From Pseudomonas chlororaphis subsp. chlororaphis (GTDB lineage Bacteria; Pseudomonadota; Gammaproteobacteria; Pseudomonadales; Pseudomonadaceae): 64,000 bases of DNA. This document shows, piece after piece, positions 15,319 to 26,699 of this stretch (positions are counted from its first letter, which is position 1; every line of letters begins with the position of its first letter). A model generated the notes under the pieces. It had not been told where the DNA came from. It did not search any database and was given only the letters and a program-made list of their open reading frames with translations. The stretch lies in NCBI RefSeq assembly GCF_003945765.1, contig NZ_CP027712.1, positions 4,464,001-4,528,000 on the forward strand, written 5' to 3'. Position numbers and translations under genes: made by a program.

Positions 15319-15843
15319 CTACCAGGTGACCGTCACTTTCAGCAGATCGGAATAACGGCTGACCCGCGGGATCTCGGCCAGCGGCTCGATCCGCCCGTAC
15401 AACGGCAGGTCCACCGAACCCGAGTCCGGAACCCGGCCGCTCACCGGCACATTCACCGGCAGCGGAATGCGCCGGGCCGCGTCCTGGTACAGGCGATAGG
15501 GAATGGGTTTGCTGTGTGCGGCACTGCCGGCCAGGTAGCGCACTTCGCCGACGCCCCCGTGCTGCCCGCCATCGACGCGCACTTGATAAGGGGTGTCCGG
15601 GTTGCACTCGAGCCTGGGCAGGCGAGTGTCGAGCAACGCCGCGCTGAGGGGGCCGGCGGGGTTGTCGAGACGCGGGCTGCTGCCGAAATCCAGCACGCCC
15701 AGTTGCTCGACGCCGGCGTCGCGCTGCTGTCCCACCAGCTGGCAGCCACGCTGCACGTCGACCCGGACCTCCACCTGGAGTTCCACGGCCGATGCTGTTG
15801 CGGCGAGCAGCATGCTCATGACTGCAAAAAACCGGCTTGCCAT
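15319..15843 (-). CDS. Csu-type pilus major subunit candidate (spore coat U domain)
   Basis: 174 residues, first gene of the seven-gene pilus operon, with a signal peptide ending near ATASA and an SCPU domain ending in SRYSDLLKVTVTW. In A. baumannii the first gene (csuA/B) encodes the main shaft subunit, so this is the best candidate. A gap of about 100 bp separates it from the next gene, which could allow differential expression. GAGG lies 7 nt before the ATG. The operon promoter should lie in 15844-16050, where I could not recognise a specific binding site. Confidence 0.82.
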   Translation of the reverse strand: MASRFFAVMSMLLAATASAVELQVEVRVDVQRGCQLVGQQRDAGVEQLGVLDFGSSPRLDNPAGPLSAALLDTRLPRLECNPDTPYQVRVDGGQHGGVGEVRYLAGSAAHSKPIPYRLYQDAARRIPLPVNVPVSGRVPDSGSVDLPLYGRIEPLAEIPRVSRYSDLLKVTVTW

Positions 15844-16119
15844 TCAACGCCTCAATCCTTTTGAGGAACGATAGGTACAGCTCAGGTTAGTCAGCGCCGG
15901 GGAAATCGCCAGCGCCGGGGGCAAGCCGCCCGCCAATGAAACAACCCCTTGGGTGCCCGATGCACCAGGGTCGAACACAGTGACACGGGCAAAAAACTGT
16001 ACCGACCAGAACTTTTCGTAGAATAAATCAGCGCCTTCAGACAGCGCTGGATGCCGGGCCGGGGATTGGTTAAATTACCGCGCCGGTTCCAGGGGGGGAG
16101 CGGGCCTGGAACCATCGGG

Positions 16120-17274
16120 GTGACACCATTGGCCGCTTTACCGCCAAACCGCTCGCTACGCCCATCGCGCTGGCCCAGGCTGCGCGCGTTCTTCGGCAAG
16201 GCCTTCGCCCGGCCCGCCGCCAGCACCAGCCACGGCCGAGTGATTCACGAGTATTTCCGGCACAAGGCCCACGACCAGGGCTACACCCTGAGCCACAGCC
16301 AGCAGCGGGTGATCGACTACATGGCCCAGCAGGCCAACGCCCTGCTCCAGCCAGACGCCAAGCCAAATGCCAGCCGCAGCCTGTACCTTTATGGCGCGGT
16401 GGGACGGGGCAAGAGCTGGCTGCTGGACGGTTTCTTCCGCGCCATCCCGCTGGCGGAAAAGCAGCGCCTGCACTTCCACGATTTCTTCGCCCAATTGCAT
16501 CAGGGCATGTTCCGCCACCGCGAGCAGCCCGACGCCCTTGAGGCCACCCTCGACGAACTGCTCAACGACTGCCGCGTATTGTGCTTCGACGAGTTCCATG
16601 TCCACGACATCGGCGATGCGATGCTGATCACGCGGCTGTTCAAGGCCCTGTTCCAGCGCGGCATCCTGCTGCTGGTGACCTCCAACTACGCGCCCCAGGG
16701 CTTGCTACCCAACCCGCTCTACCATGCGCGCTTCAAACCGGTGATCGACCTGATCGCCAGCCGCATGCAGGTGATGGAGGTCGGCGGCCCCCACGACTAC
16801 CGCAGCCAGCCCCGCAGCCATTCGCAGCAGGTGTTCACCCAGGGCCGTTACCTCTGGCCCGGCAGCGAGCAGCAACGCCTGAGCCTGGGCCTGCCGCGGC
16901 GCAACGGCCCGACTTCGGCGCTGATGGTCGGCGCGCGTCAGCTCCAGGTACGGTTGTGCGAACAACACAGCGTGGGTTTTGCCTTCAGTGACCTGTGCGA
17001 ACAGCCGACCGCGGTCATGGACTACCTGGAGCTGAGCCGGCGTTTCGACCACTGGATCATCGACGAGCTGCCCGAGCTGGGCGAATGCCCGATTGCCGTG
17101 CAGCAACGCTTTATCAACCTGGTCGACGTGCTGTACGACCAGGACAAGAACCTGACCCTGATCGGCGAACACTCCCTGCGCGAGAGCCTGGGCGGTAACG
17201 CCATCGACCTGGCGCGCACCCGCAGCCGCCTGGGCCAGCTGCAGGAAATCAGCGCGGATACGCCGCCGGGCTGA
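16120..17274 (+). CDS. ZapE/AFG1-family ATPase
   Basis: 384 residues from GTG 16120; an in-frame ATG at 16051 would add 23 low-complexity residues and neither start has a good ribosome site. P-loop ATPase with Walker A GAVGRGKS (about 92-99), Walker B and sensor stretch VLCFDEFHVHDIGDAML, and TSNYAPQGL (sensor 1), all typical of ZapE/AFG1. E. coli ZapE is a Z-ring-associated ATPase needed under stress; the mitochondrial relative aids turnover of respiratory complexes. Pseudomonads commonly carry more than one copy; this one is not beside the cell-division genes, so a paralogue is likely. Confidence 0.85.
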   Translation: MTPLAALPPNRSLRPSRWPRLRAFFGKAFARPAASTSHGRVIHEYFRHKAHDQGYTLSHSQQRVIDYMAQQANALLQPDAKPNASRSLYLYGAVGRGKSWLLDGFFRAIPLAEKQRLHFHDFFAQLHQGMFRHREQPDALEATLDELLNDCRVLCFDEFHVHDIGDAMLITRLFKALFQRGILLLVTSNYAPQGLLPNPLYHARFKPVIDLIASRMQVMEVGGPHDYRSQPRSHSQQVFTQGRYLWPGSEQQRLSLGLPRRNGPTSALMVGARQLQVRLCEQHSVGFAFSDLCEQPTAVMDYLELSRRFDHWIIDELPELGECPIAVQQRFINLVDVLYDQDKNLTLIGEHSLRESLGGNAIDLARTRSRLGQLQEISADTPPG

Positions 17275-17367
17275 ACCGGCGGTCGCCACCCACCGCTCCA
17301 CGCCGCTATCATGGCGGCCATTTCCAGGGCCACGCGCCCTCCTCCTGCCTGAGTGTCGAACCTGTTC

Positions 17368-18681
17368 ATGGATACCCTTGCCCAACTGCGAGCCGGCCAA
17401 TTGACCGGACTCAAGCGTCTGGACCTGTCTTGCGGGCTGAGCGAATTCCCCCGGGAAATCTTCGACCTGGCGGACTCGCTGGAAGTCCTCAACCTCAGCG
17501 GCAATGCCCTGAGCAGCCTGCCGGACGACTTGCACCGCCTGACCCGCCTGCGGGTGCTGTTCTGCTCCGATAACCTCTTCACCGAGATGCCGGCCTGTGT
17601 CGGCCAGTGCACGCAACTGAGCATGGTCGGCTTCAAGGCCAACCGCATCGAGCGGGTGCCCGCCACCGCCCTGCCGCCGCTGTTGCGCTGGCTGATCCTC
17701 ACTGACAACCGCATCGAGGAACTGCCGGACGAGCTGGGCCAGCGCCCGCACCTGCAAAAGTTGATGCTCTCCGGCAACCGCCTGACCCGGTTGCCCCAGA
17801 GCCTCGGCCAATGCCAGCAGTTGGAGCTGATCCGCATCGCCGCCAACCGGCTCAGCGCACTGCCGGCCTTCCTGCTTGGCCTGCCGCGCCTGACCTGGCT
17901 GGCCTATGCCGGCAACCCGCTGGAATCCGAGGCCGACGCCGCGGCGCTGGAATCGGTGGCACGCATTCCCTGGGCCGAGCTGGAAGTGCAGCAGCGCCTG
18001 GGCGAAGGCGCGTCCGGAGTGATTCACCAGGCCCGCTGGCAGCCCCCCGGGCAAGCGCCAAGCGAGGTGGCGGTCAAGCTGTACAAGGGCAGCATGACCA
18101 GCGACGGCTCGCCGCTGCATGAAATGAACGCCTGCATCAGCGCCGGCCGGCACCCGAACCTGATCCGGGTCGAAGGCCGGATCAGCGATCATCCCGAAGG
18201 GCAGAACGGCCTGGTGATGCAGTTGATCGAGCCGAGCTACCGCAACCTGGCGGCCTTGCCGAGCCTGGCCTCCTGCACCCGGGACATCTACGACGAGTGC
18301 ACCCGTTTCAGCGTCGACGCGGCCTTGCGCATGGCCCGCGGCATCGCTTCGGTCGGCGCGCACCTGCACCACCAGGGCATCACCCACGGCGACCTGTACG
18401 GCCATAACATTCTGTGGAACCCACAGGGCGAGTGCCTGCTGGGGGATTTTGGCGCGGCGTCCTTCCATGCGCTGGCCGACACCGAGGAAACCCGGGCCCT
18501 GCAACGCATCGAAGTACGTGCCTTCGGCATTCTGCTGGAAGAGTTGCTGGCAAGGATCGAGTCGGGCCTGAGCCCGCGGCAGCATGAACGCCTGGCGGCG
18601 CTGGTCAACGACTGCTGTCAGCCGCAGGTGCTGGCGCGACCGGGATTTGCCGAAGTCGGGGACGTGTTGCGGGGGATTTGA
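17368..18681 (+). CDS. Leucine-rich-repeat protein kinase
   Basis: 437 residues. About eight leucine-rich repeats (residues about 10-195, pattern LxxLxLSxNxLxxLPxxL) join a protein kinase-like domain. Kinase elements are a glycine loop LGEGASGV (about 210), VAVKLYKG with the ATP-binding Lys (about 234), a catalytic loop HGDLYGHN (about 340) and DFGAAS (about 358). HGDL instead of HRDLKPxN resembles aminoglycoside-phosphotransferase-type kinases as well as Ser/Thr kinases, but catalytic Asp and DFG are present. No signal peptide or membrane segment is seen, so a cytoplasmic sensor kinase is inferred; substrate unknown. ATG 17368 is preferred over an in-frame GTG at 17353. Confidence 0.85.
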   Translation: MDTLAQLRAGQLTGLKRLDLSCGLSEFPREIFDLADSLEVLNLSGNALSSLPDDLHRLTRLRVLFCSDNLFTEMPACVGQCTQLSMVGFKANRIERVPATALPPLLRWLILTDNRIEELPDELGQRPHLQKLMLSGNRLTRLPQSLGQCQQLELIRIAANRLSALPAFLLGLPRLTWLAYAGNPLESEADAAALESVARIPWAELEVQQRLGEGASGVIHQARWQPPGQAPSEVAVKLYKGSMTSDGSPLHEMNACISAGRHPNLIRVEGRISDHPEGQNGLVMQLIEPSYRNLAALPSLASCTRDIYDECTRFSVDAALRMARGIASVGAHLHHQGITHGDLYGHNILWNPQGECLLGDFGAASFHALADTEETRALQRIEVRAFGILLEELLARIESGLSPRQHERLAALVNDCCQPQVLARPGFAEVGDVLRGI

Positions 18682-18766
18682 AGAGCATCGCCAGCCAACT
18701 CGCCCCTGCTGGAGCTTGCCGGCTGGCGCAAGAATCGCTCAGGTAGCGCGATTCACCGGGCCGGGT

Positions 18767-19471
18767 TCAACCCGCCAGGCCGACGAACATGTCCTGCACG
18801 TCGTCATGGTTGTCCAGGCCTTCGAGGAAGGCTTCGACTTCTGCCATCTGCTCGTCGGACAGGCCGCTGACCGGGTTCTTCGGCTGGTAGCCGAGCTTGG
18901 CCGAGAGCACGGTGAAGCCTTGCTCGGGCAGGGCTTTCTGCACCGCGTCGAGGTCGGCAGGCTCGGTCAGGAACAGGGTCGCGCCCTCGTCCCCAGGCTC
19001 GAAATCCTGGGCCCCGGCTTCGATGGCCGCCAGTTCCGGATCGGCGTCCGGGCTGTCCGGCGCGGCTTCGATCATGCCGACATGGTTGAAGTCCCAGGAC
19101 ACCGAACCCGAAGCGCCCAGCTGGCCCTTGCGGAAGGCCACGCGGATTTCCGCCACGGTGCGGTTGATGTTGTCCGTCACGCATTCGACGATCAGCGGCA
19201 CCTGGTGCGGCGCGAAACCTTCGTAGGTCACGCGGTGGTACTGCACGGTCTCGCCGAGCTGGCCCGAACCTTTCTTGATCGCACGCTCCAGGGTCTCGCG
19301 GGGCATCGAGGCCTTTTTCGCCTGCTCCACCACCAGACGCAGGTGTGCGTTGGTGGCGACGTCAGCGCCGTTGCGGGCAGCAATGGTGATCTCTTTGACC
19401 AGCTTGCCGAAGATCTTGCCCTTGGCGTTGGCTGCTGCTTCTTTGTGTTTAACCTTCCACTGTGCGCCCAT
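18767..19471 (-). CDS. YebC/TACO1-family protein (YeeN-like)
   Basis: 234 residues of the YebC/PmpR family: [19 protein letters not shown] replaces the AGHSKWANIKHRKA N-terminus of classical YebC, which marks the YeeN-like subgroup. The central [10 protein letters not shown] and [16 protein letters not shown] motifs are intact. Members have been described as DNA-binding regulators, and more recently as ribosome-associated factors relieving stalling at proline-rich sequences. Pseudomonads also have a canonical copy beside ruvC, so this is the paralogue. It is a single gene convergent with the LRR-kinase. Confidence 0.9.
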   Translation of the reverse strand: MGAQWKVKHKEAAANAKGKIFGKLVKEITIAARNGADVATNAHLRLVVEQAKKASMPRETLERAIKKGSGQLGETVQYHRVTYEGFAPHQVPLIVECVTDNINRTVAEIRVAFRKGQLGASGSVSWDFNHVGMIEAAPDSPDADPELAAIEAGAQDFEPGDEGATLFLTEPADLDAVQKALPEQGFTVLSAKLGYQPKNPVSGLSDEQMAEVEAFLEGLDNHDDVQDMFVGLAG

Positions 19472-19777
19472 TACTCACTCTCTTTGATCTGTGGCGTCGA
19501 GTTGGATGTGGCCGACGCGATGGGCAAGTTTATACGGCCTGAAGGCACCAATCGACCAAAAAGTCAGATCCACGACCACCTGTCCCGCATCGGAGCCCGT
19601 GGCGACCTTTCCTGAATCGTGGTCGCGAAAGCCGGGTGCCCCTGTAGCCGCTGCCGCAGGCTGCGATGAGGCCGAAGGCCTTCAGCGGTCTCAAGATCGT
19701 GCGCCCGCGTTGTCGGAATGCCGCCCAGATCAATCGCAACCTGCGGCAGCGGCGACAGGTTCAGGGCAATCCGCGCG
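19472..19777. other. Intergenic region with REPIN remnant
   Basis: No gene is recognised in these 306 bp between divergent yebC-like DNA and the LysR 3' end. The second half is taken up by a REPIN (19643-19757). The first part should hold the yebC-like promoter, but I could not place it confidently. Confidence 0.5.
19643..19757. repeat. REPIN
   Basis: A REP copy TGTAGCCGCTGCCGCAGG... at 19643-19667 and an inverted, mutated copy (ATCGCAACCTGCGGCAGCGG...) at 19733-19757 flank about 65 bp. They belong to the same family as 9117-9195, 51674-51715 and 62652-62768. Confidence 0.8.
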
Positions 19778-20641
19778 TCAGTTCGTCGGCGCCAGCTGCA
19801 GAAACGCCTGGATCAAGCGCAAGTCCCGGCGCCGCTCCATGCAGCCGAGCATGTGCCGGTTCAGCAGCCCTTCGCCGATGATCGGCACCGCCCGCACCCG
19901 CGGGTCGGGGCTGAGTTCCAGCGACGACACCACGCCCAACCCCAGTTGCGCCGCCACCGCCTCGGTCACCGCCTCGCGGCTGTCCAGCTCCAGCAGCACC
20001 TTGGGGTTGACCCCGGCCTGGACGCAGGCCTGGTCGAAGGTGCGGCGGGTGATCGAGCTGGGTTCGCGCAGGACCATGATCACCTGGTCCAGTCGCTCCA
20101 GCCGCACGCCCTCGGGCTCGGCCAGCCATGGATGGCCCTGCGGCACCAGCGCGCAGATCCGCGACTCGCCAAGGCTCTGCAGATGCAGGCCCTTGCGCGG
20201 TTCGACCTCGGTCAGCACCGCCACATCGGCGTGCTCCGAAAGCAGCGCCGCGAGGGTTTCCCGGGCATTACCCAGGCGCAGGTTGACGGTAATCCCCGGA
20301 TAGCGCTCGCGCAGGCTGGCGAGCATCGGCATCACCAGGTGCGGGCCGTCCGCCGCCACTTCCAGGCGCCCGGTGAGCAGTTGCCGGTTGGCTTCGAGCA
20401 TGGCCTGGGCCTCTTCGGCCAGGCCGAACATGGCGCGGGTGATCGCCGCCAGCTTGGTGCCCTCTTCCGTCAGTTCGACCCGGCGCGCGGTGCGGCGCAG
20501 CAGGGTGATCTGGTAGTGCTCCTCCAGCGCCTTGATATGCCCGGTGACCGCCGGCTGGCTGATGAACAGCCGCGCCGCGGCGCGGGTGAAGCTGCCTTCA
20601 CGGGCCACGGCATCGAATGCGCGCAGTTGGAACAGGTTCAT
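19778..20641 (-). CDS. LysR-family regulator of 2-aminoethylphosphonate use
   Basis: 287 residues: N-terminal winged helix ([18 protein letters not shown], then [18 protein letters not shown]) and a LysR substrate-binding domain. ATG 20641 has GAGG at good distance; the longer frame begins with GTG at 20656. It is divergent from phnW-phnX, the standard layout for LysR activators of the phosphonatase pathway. A LysR-type dyad (TTATG-N5-CATAA, T-N11-A) lies 16-30 bp upstream of its start and is the likely autoregulatory and activation site. The inducer is presumably 2-aminoethylphosphonate (inference from context). Confidence 0.88.
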   Translation of the reverse strand: MNLFQLRAFDAVAREGSFTRAAARLFISQPAVTGHIKALEEHYQITLLRRTARRVELTEEGTKLAAITRAMFGLAEEAQAMLEANRQLLTGRLEVAADGPHLVMPMLASLRERYPGITVNLRLGNARETLAALLSEHADVAVLTEVEPRKGLHLQSLGESRICALVPQGHPWLAEPEGVRLERLDQVIMVLREPSSITRRTFDQACVQAGVNPKVLLELDSREAVTEAVAAQLGLGVVSSLELSPDPRVRAVPIIGEGLLNRHMLGCMERRRDLRLIQAFLQLAPTN

Positions 20642-20656
20642 ATCTATCGGCCTCAC

Positions 20657-20671
20657 TTATGGCTGGCATAA
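20657..20671. promoter_or_regulatory. LysR-type binding dyad in the lysR-phnW gap
   Basis: TTATG-N5-CATAA, a 15-bp dyad fitting the T-N11-A LysR consensus, lies between the divergent regulator and phnW. Confidence 0.6.
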
Positions 20672-20769
20672 CGACAAACAATTTGATTGATAAAGAGCCA
20701 AACTGCAATTTAGGCCCCGTAGTTTTTATCCCAAGCGCATCCCACAGCGTTTCTGCGAGGACACCCGAA

Positions 20770-21879
20770 TTGAGTACTGCCGAGCCCATCCTGCTCACCC
20801 CCGGCCCCCTGACCACCTCGGCCCGCACCCGCCAGGCGATGTTGGTGGACTGGGGTTCCTGGGATGACCGTTTCAACCAGCTGACCGCCAGCCTCTGCGA
20901 ACAGCTGCTGGCCATCGTCAACGGCGCCGCCAGCCACCACTGCGTGCCCCTGCAAGGCAGCGGCACCTTCGCCGTGGAAGCCGCCATCGGCACCCTGGTG
21001 CCACGGGGCGGCAAGGTGCTGGTGCTGATCAACGGTGCCTACGGCAAGCGCCTGGCGAAGATCTGCGAAGTGCTGGGGCGCGACCTCAGCACCTTCGAAA
21101 CCGCCGAGGACCAGCCGACCAGCGCCGCCGACGTCGATCGCCTGCTGCGAGCCGATGCCACCATCAGCCATGTGGCGCTGATCCACTGCGAAACCAGCAC
21201 CGGCATCCTCAACCCGCTGCCGGAGATCGCCCAGGTCGTGGCCGGGCATGGCAAGCGCCTGATCATCGACGCCATGAGTTCCTTCGGCGCGCTGCCGATC
21301 GATGCCCGGCAGGTGCCGTTCGACGCGCTGATCGCCGCGTCCGGCAAATGCCTGGAAGGCGTCCCCGGCATGGGCTTCGTCTTCGCCCGCAAGGAAGCCC
21401 TGGCCGCGGCCGCCGGCAACTCGCACTCGCTGGCCATGGACCTGCACGACCAGCACAGCTACATGGTCAAGACCGGGCAATGGCGCTTCACACCGCCGAC
21501 CCATGTGGTCGCGGCGCTGCACGAAGCGCTGCTGCAATACCACGAAGAAGGCGGCCTGCCGGCGCGCCACCAGCGTTATGCCGCCAACTGCCAGGCGCTG
21601 CTCGACGGCATGGCGCGACTGGGCCTGCGCAGCTTTCTGCCGGCGGCGATCCAGGCGCCGATCATCGTCACCTTCCACGCGCCGAAGGATCCGCGCTACC
21701 AGTTCAAGGAGTTCTACGAACGGGTCAAGGCCAAGGGTTTCATCCTCTATCCCGGCAAGCTGACCCAGGTCGAAACCTTCCGCGTCGGCTGCATCGGCCA
21801 TGTCGACCCGGCCGGGATGCGCGCCGCGGTCCAGGCTATCGCCGACGTGCTGCGGGAAATGCAAGTGCTGGATATCTGA
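20770..21879 (+). CDS. phnW: 2-aminoethylphosphonate--pyruvate transaminase
   Basis: 369 residues, matching family length. A class V aminotransferase that converts 2-aminoethylphosphonate and pyruvate to phosphonoacetaldehyde and alanine. The N-terminus [16 protein letters not shown] is the family signature, and the PLP lysine is Lys193 in [13 protein letters not shown]. The start is TTG at 20770, preceded by GAGGA 8 nt upstream; upstream in-frame codons would add 51 residues unlike any PhnW. It begins the phnWX operon, with the next step encoded 120 bp downstream. Confidence 0.94.
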   Translation: MSTAEPILLTPGPLTTSARTRQAMLVDWGSWDDRFNQLTASLCEQLLAIVNGAASHHCVPLQGSGTFAVEAAIGTLVPRGGKVLVLINGAYGKRLAKICEVLGRDLSTFETAEDQPTSAADVDRLLRADATISHVALIHCETSTGILNPLPEIAQVVAGHGKRLIIDAMSSFGALPIDARQVPFDALIAASGKCLEGVPGMGFVFARKEALAAAAGNSHSLAMDLHDQHSYMVKTGQWRFTPPTHVVAALHEALLQYHEEGGLPARHQRYAANCQALLDGMARLGLRSFLPAAIQAPIIVTFHAPKDPRYQFKEFYERVKAKGFILYPGKLTQVETFRVGCIGHVDPAGMRAAVQAIADVLREMQVLDI

Positions 21880-21892
21880 CCCCGACACACAA

Positions 21893-21988
21893 CCTGTAGG
21901 AGCGAGGCTTGCCCGCGATTGCGGGCACCGCGCTCTTTCAGGTCAACCTCATCATCGTTCATCGCGGGCAAGCCTCGCCCCCACACAG
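21893..21988. repeat. REP doublet of a second family
   Basis: An inverted pair with arms GGAGCGAGGCTTGCCCGCGAT (21898 onward, one base from 20 shown as family core GCTTGCCCGCGAT) and its inverse ending near 21981 flank about 40 bp. It is the Pseudomonas 'gcgggcttgcccgcgat' type, sited between phnW and phnX, where it may stabilise or attenuate the operon mRNA. Confidence 0.8.
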
Positions 21989-21999
21989 GTCTTCGACAC

Positions 22000-22827
22000 A
22001 TGAACTACAACACCCCCAACCAGCTGCAAGCCGCCATCCTCGACTGGGCCGGCACCGTGGTCGATTTCGGCTCCTTCGCGCCGACCCAGATCTTCGTCGA
22101 AGCCTTCGCCGAGTTCGATGTACAGGTCTCCATCGAAGAAGCCCGCGGCCCGATGGGCATGGGCAAGTGGGACCATATCCGCACCCTGTGCGACCTGCCG
22201 CAGGTTGCCGAGCGTTATCGCCAGGTGTTCGGCCGCACCCCGACCGATGAGGATGTCACCGCCATCTACCAGCGCTTCATGCCGCTGCAGATCGAAAAGA
22301 TCGCCGAACATTCGGCGCTGATTCCCGGCGCCCTGGAGACCATCGCCAACCTGCGCCAGCAAGGCATAAAGATCGGCTCCTGCTCCGGCTACCCGAAGCA
22401 GGTCATGGACAAGGTGGTGGAACTGGCCGCGACCCATGGCTACGTCGCCGACCATGTGGTGGCCACCGATGAAGTGCCGAACGGCCGCCCATGGCCGGCC
22501 CAGGCCCTGGCCAACGTGATCGCCCTGGGGATCGACGATGTCGCCGCCTGCGTGAAGATCGACGACACCGTGCCGGGCATGCTCGAAGGCCGTCGCGCCG
22601 GCATGTGGACCGTGGCCCTGATCTGCTCCGGCAATGCCCTGGGGCTGACCTACGAAGGTTATCGCGCCCTGGGCAGCGACACCCTGGCCAGCGAGCGCCA
22701 GCGCATCCACGCGTTGTTCGAAGGTTCGCGCCCGCACTACATGATCGACACCATCAGCGACCTGCCGCAGGTGATCGCCGACATCAACCAGCGCCTGGCC
22801 AACGGCGAGATGCCGCAAAGCAGCTGA
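22000..22827 (+). CDS. phnX: Phosphonoacetaldehyde hydrolase (phosphonatase)
   Basis: 275 residues of the HAD superfamily. The nucleophile Asp15 lies in ILDWAGT, and the Schiff-base Lys56 lies in the cap motif GMGKWDHIR, the hallmark of phosphonatase. It cleaves phosphonoacetaldehyde to acetaldehyde and phosphate, completing phosphorus and carbon recovery from 2-aminoethylphosphonate. A weak AGGT precedes the ATG. A strong terminator follows. Confidence 0.95.
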   Translation: MNYNTPNQLQAAILDWAGTVVDFGSFAPTQIFVEAFAEFDVQVSIEEARGPMGMGKWDHIRTLCDLPQVAERYRQVFGRTPTDEDVTAIYQRFMPLQIEKIAEHSALIPGALETIANLRQQGIKIGSCSGYPKQVMDKVVELAATHGYVADHVVATDEVPNGRPWPAQALANVIALGIDDVAACVKIDDTVPGMLEGRRAGMWTVALICSGNALGLTYEGYRALGSDTLASERQRIHALFEGSRPHYMIDTISDLPQVIADINQRLANGEMPQSS

Positions 22828-22844
22828 TCGGCCACTTGCCCCCA

Positions 22845-22877
22845 ACGGCAGCCCCGATCCGCGGCTGCCGTTTTTTT
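22845..22877 (+). terminator. Terminator after phnX
   Basis: A 9-bp stem ACGGCAGCC/GGCTGCCGT with a 9-nt loop is followed by seven T residues. Confidence 0.88.
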
Positions 22878-22994
22878 CCGCTACCCGCTCAAACCGCGCA
22901 TTTGCCCCGGGCAGAGCCTCGGAAACAGGATTACAGTTACAGCACTCCGTCGTTAAGAACGGAGATAACTGACCTGATGAACGAGGAAGGATCT

Positions 22995-23543
22995 ATGCCC
23001 TGGAAGAACTCCGACAGCCGTTACAGTACGGTGTCGATTGCATTGCATTGGCTGATGCTGGTGTTGTTGATCGCGGTGTACGCCTGCATCGAACTGCGCG
23101 GCATTTTCCCCAAGGGCAGCGGTGGTCGGACGCTGATCAAGGAAGCGCATTTCATGCTCGGCCTGACCGTGTTCGTGCTGGTCTGGCTACGCCTGTTCGC
23201 CCGCAGCCTGGGGGTGGCGCCGAAGATCCTGCCGACCCCGCCGAGCTGGCAGACGGTCCTGGCCAAGCTGATGCACTGGGCCCTGTACCTGTTCATGATC
23301 GCCATGCCGATCCTCGGCTGGCTGATCACCAGCGCCGAAGGCCATCAGGTGATGTTCTACGGCATCGACCTGCCGCTGCTGGTGGCTGAAGACAAACAGT
23401 TCGCCAAGCAGGTCGAAGGCTGGCACGGGCTGCTAGGCACCGTCGGCTACTGGCTGATCGGGTTGCATGCGGTGGCCGGGCTCTATCACCACTACTTTAT
23501 GCGCGACAACACCCTGCAACGCATGCTGCCCAAGCGCGGCTAA
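22995..23543 (+). CDS. Cytochrome b561
   Basis: 182 residues, four membrane helices with heme histidines in ALHWLM, EAHFMLGL, LMHWALYLF and GWHGLLG...GLHAVAGLYHHYF. It is a second b561 paralogue in the window, distinct from 5989-6528 and with no linked catalase. AGGAAGGA lies 6 nt before ATG 22995, which I prefer to the upstream in-frame ATG. It transfers electrons at the cytoplasmic membrane, probably from ubiquinol. The 3' end overlaps the convergent PLP-enzyme gene by 4 bp. Confidence 0.92.
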   Translation: MPWKNSDSRYSTVSIALHWLMLVLLIAVYACIELRGIFPKGSGGRTLIKEAHFMLGLTVFVLVWLRLFARSLGVAPKILPTPPSWQTVLAKLMHWALYLFMIAMPILGWLITSAEGHQVMFYGIDLPLLVAEDKQFAKQVEGWHGLLGTVGYWLIGLHAVAGLYHHYFMRDNTLQRMLPKRG

Positions 23544-24475
23544 GGCTGCGCCGGCGCGGCGAACCCCCGGCGGCCCTGCAAGCCGCCGGTATGGACGAAG
23601 ACCAGACGGCTGCCGGCGGCAAACCGCCCGGCCTCGACCTGTTGCTTGAGGGCCAGCAAGGCCTTGCCGGTGTACAGCGGCTCCAGGGAGATGCCGCTGT
23701 GCCGTTCGCTCTCCTCGATAAATTCCAGCAGCAGCGGGTCGACCTTGGCGAAACCGCCACGACTGCTATCGAGCAGTTCATAGCCTGCAGCCTGCAGCCC
23801 CGCCTCCCGCACAATCGCCGCCACCTGTTGCGCGACGCCATGATCGTCCGGCACCGCCAGGGCGCCATACACCGGGTGGGCACCGGCCTCCCCCAACACC
23901 AGTCCGGCCAGGGTGGTGCCGGTGCCGGCGGCCAGCCACCAGCCGTGATAGTCGTCCCAACCCAGGGCATCCAGCTGGCTGCGCAGCTGCTTCACCAGCG
24001 GCATGCAGCCGGTCGCCCCGAGCAAGCCACCGCCACCCTCCGCCACCGGGAACAGCCCGGGGTACTGCGCCTGCCAGGGCTGCCAGAAATCAGGCTCATG
24101 CCGCGCCCGGTAGCCGGCGTAACCGAGCCAGTGCAGCTGCATGCCAAAGCCTTGCAGGTCGAGCACGGTGGGCGTGTCCTGCGGATGGCCGCGCAGCAGC
24201 CCCACGGTGGCGAAACCAAAACGCTTGCCGGCGGCCGCCAGTGCATGCAGGTGATTGGAGTGCGCGCCGCCCAGGCTGATGATGCCCTCGGCGCCGGCTT
24301 GGCGAGCCGCCGCCAGATGCGGAGCGAGCTTGAACCACTTGTTGCCGGAGATCAGCGGGTCGATCTGGTCCAGGCGCAAGACCGCCACCTCGACCCCGGC
24401 CTCGGTCAGCCAGTCGAGGTCCAGGGGTTGCAAGGGTGCGCTGGGCAGCCAGTCGAAGGAAACAGGAAACGCCAT
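23540..24475 (-). CDS. PLP-dependent D-cysteine desulfhydrase / ACC deaminase-like enzyme
   Basis: 311 residues of the tryptophan-synthase-beta-like fold. The PLP lysine Lys46 lies in SGNKWFKL, and GGAHSNHLHAL follows as in DcyD and ACC deaminase. True ACC deaminases are about 338 residues with characteristic Lys/Glu/Leu residues, so D-cysteine desulfhydrase-like activity or another D-amino acid lyase is more likely; substrate unproven. ATG 24475 has no clear Shine-Dalgarno, so the start is moderately uncertain. It is a single gene. Confidence 0.82.
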   Translation of the reverse strand: MAFPVSFDWLPSAPLQPLDLDWLTEAGVEVAVLRLDQIDPLISGNKWFKLAPHLAAARQAGAEGIISLGGAHSNHLHALAAAGKRFGFATVGLLRGHPQDTPTVLDLQGFGMQLHWLGYAGYRARHEPDFWQPWQAQYPGLFPVAEGGGGLLGATGCMPLVKQLRSQLDALGWDDYHGWWLAAGTGTTLAGLVLGEAGAHPVYGALAVPDDHGVAQQVAAIVREAGLQAAGYELLDSSRGGFAKVDPLLLEFIEESERHSGISLEPLYTGKALLALKQQVEAGRFAAGSRLVFVHTGGLQGRRGFAAPAQP

Positions 24476-24638
24476 GGATGGGGAGGTTTGGAAGGAGTGA
24501 GGCGGGAGTCTATCAGCAAAACCGCGGAGTCCCTGATAGCGGGTCCTACGGCCCCGATCGCAGACTGCGATCGGCCACGCAGCGGGCGCAACAAGGCCAC
24601 CGCGATCCGGAATCGCAGTGGCCATGATTACCGCTGGA

Positions 24639-26699
<2,061 letters not shown>

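Noticed and set aside
16705..18585. 626-codon open frame on the minus strand
   Set aside because: Covers the ends of two real plus-strand genes (ZapE-like, LRR-kinase) in antisense.
18686..18766. Possible REP element between the LRR-kinase and yebC-like genes
   Set aside because: Only a weak match (CTTGCCGGC...) to the second REP family and no inverted partner.
24541..24602. Inverted repeat GATCGCAG-CTGCGATC upstream of the D-cysteine desulfhydrase-like gene
   Set aside because: Looks like a badly degraded REP copy; not enough remains to call it a REPIN or regulatory site.
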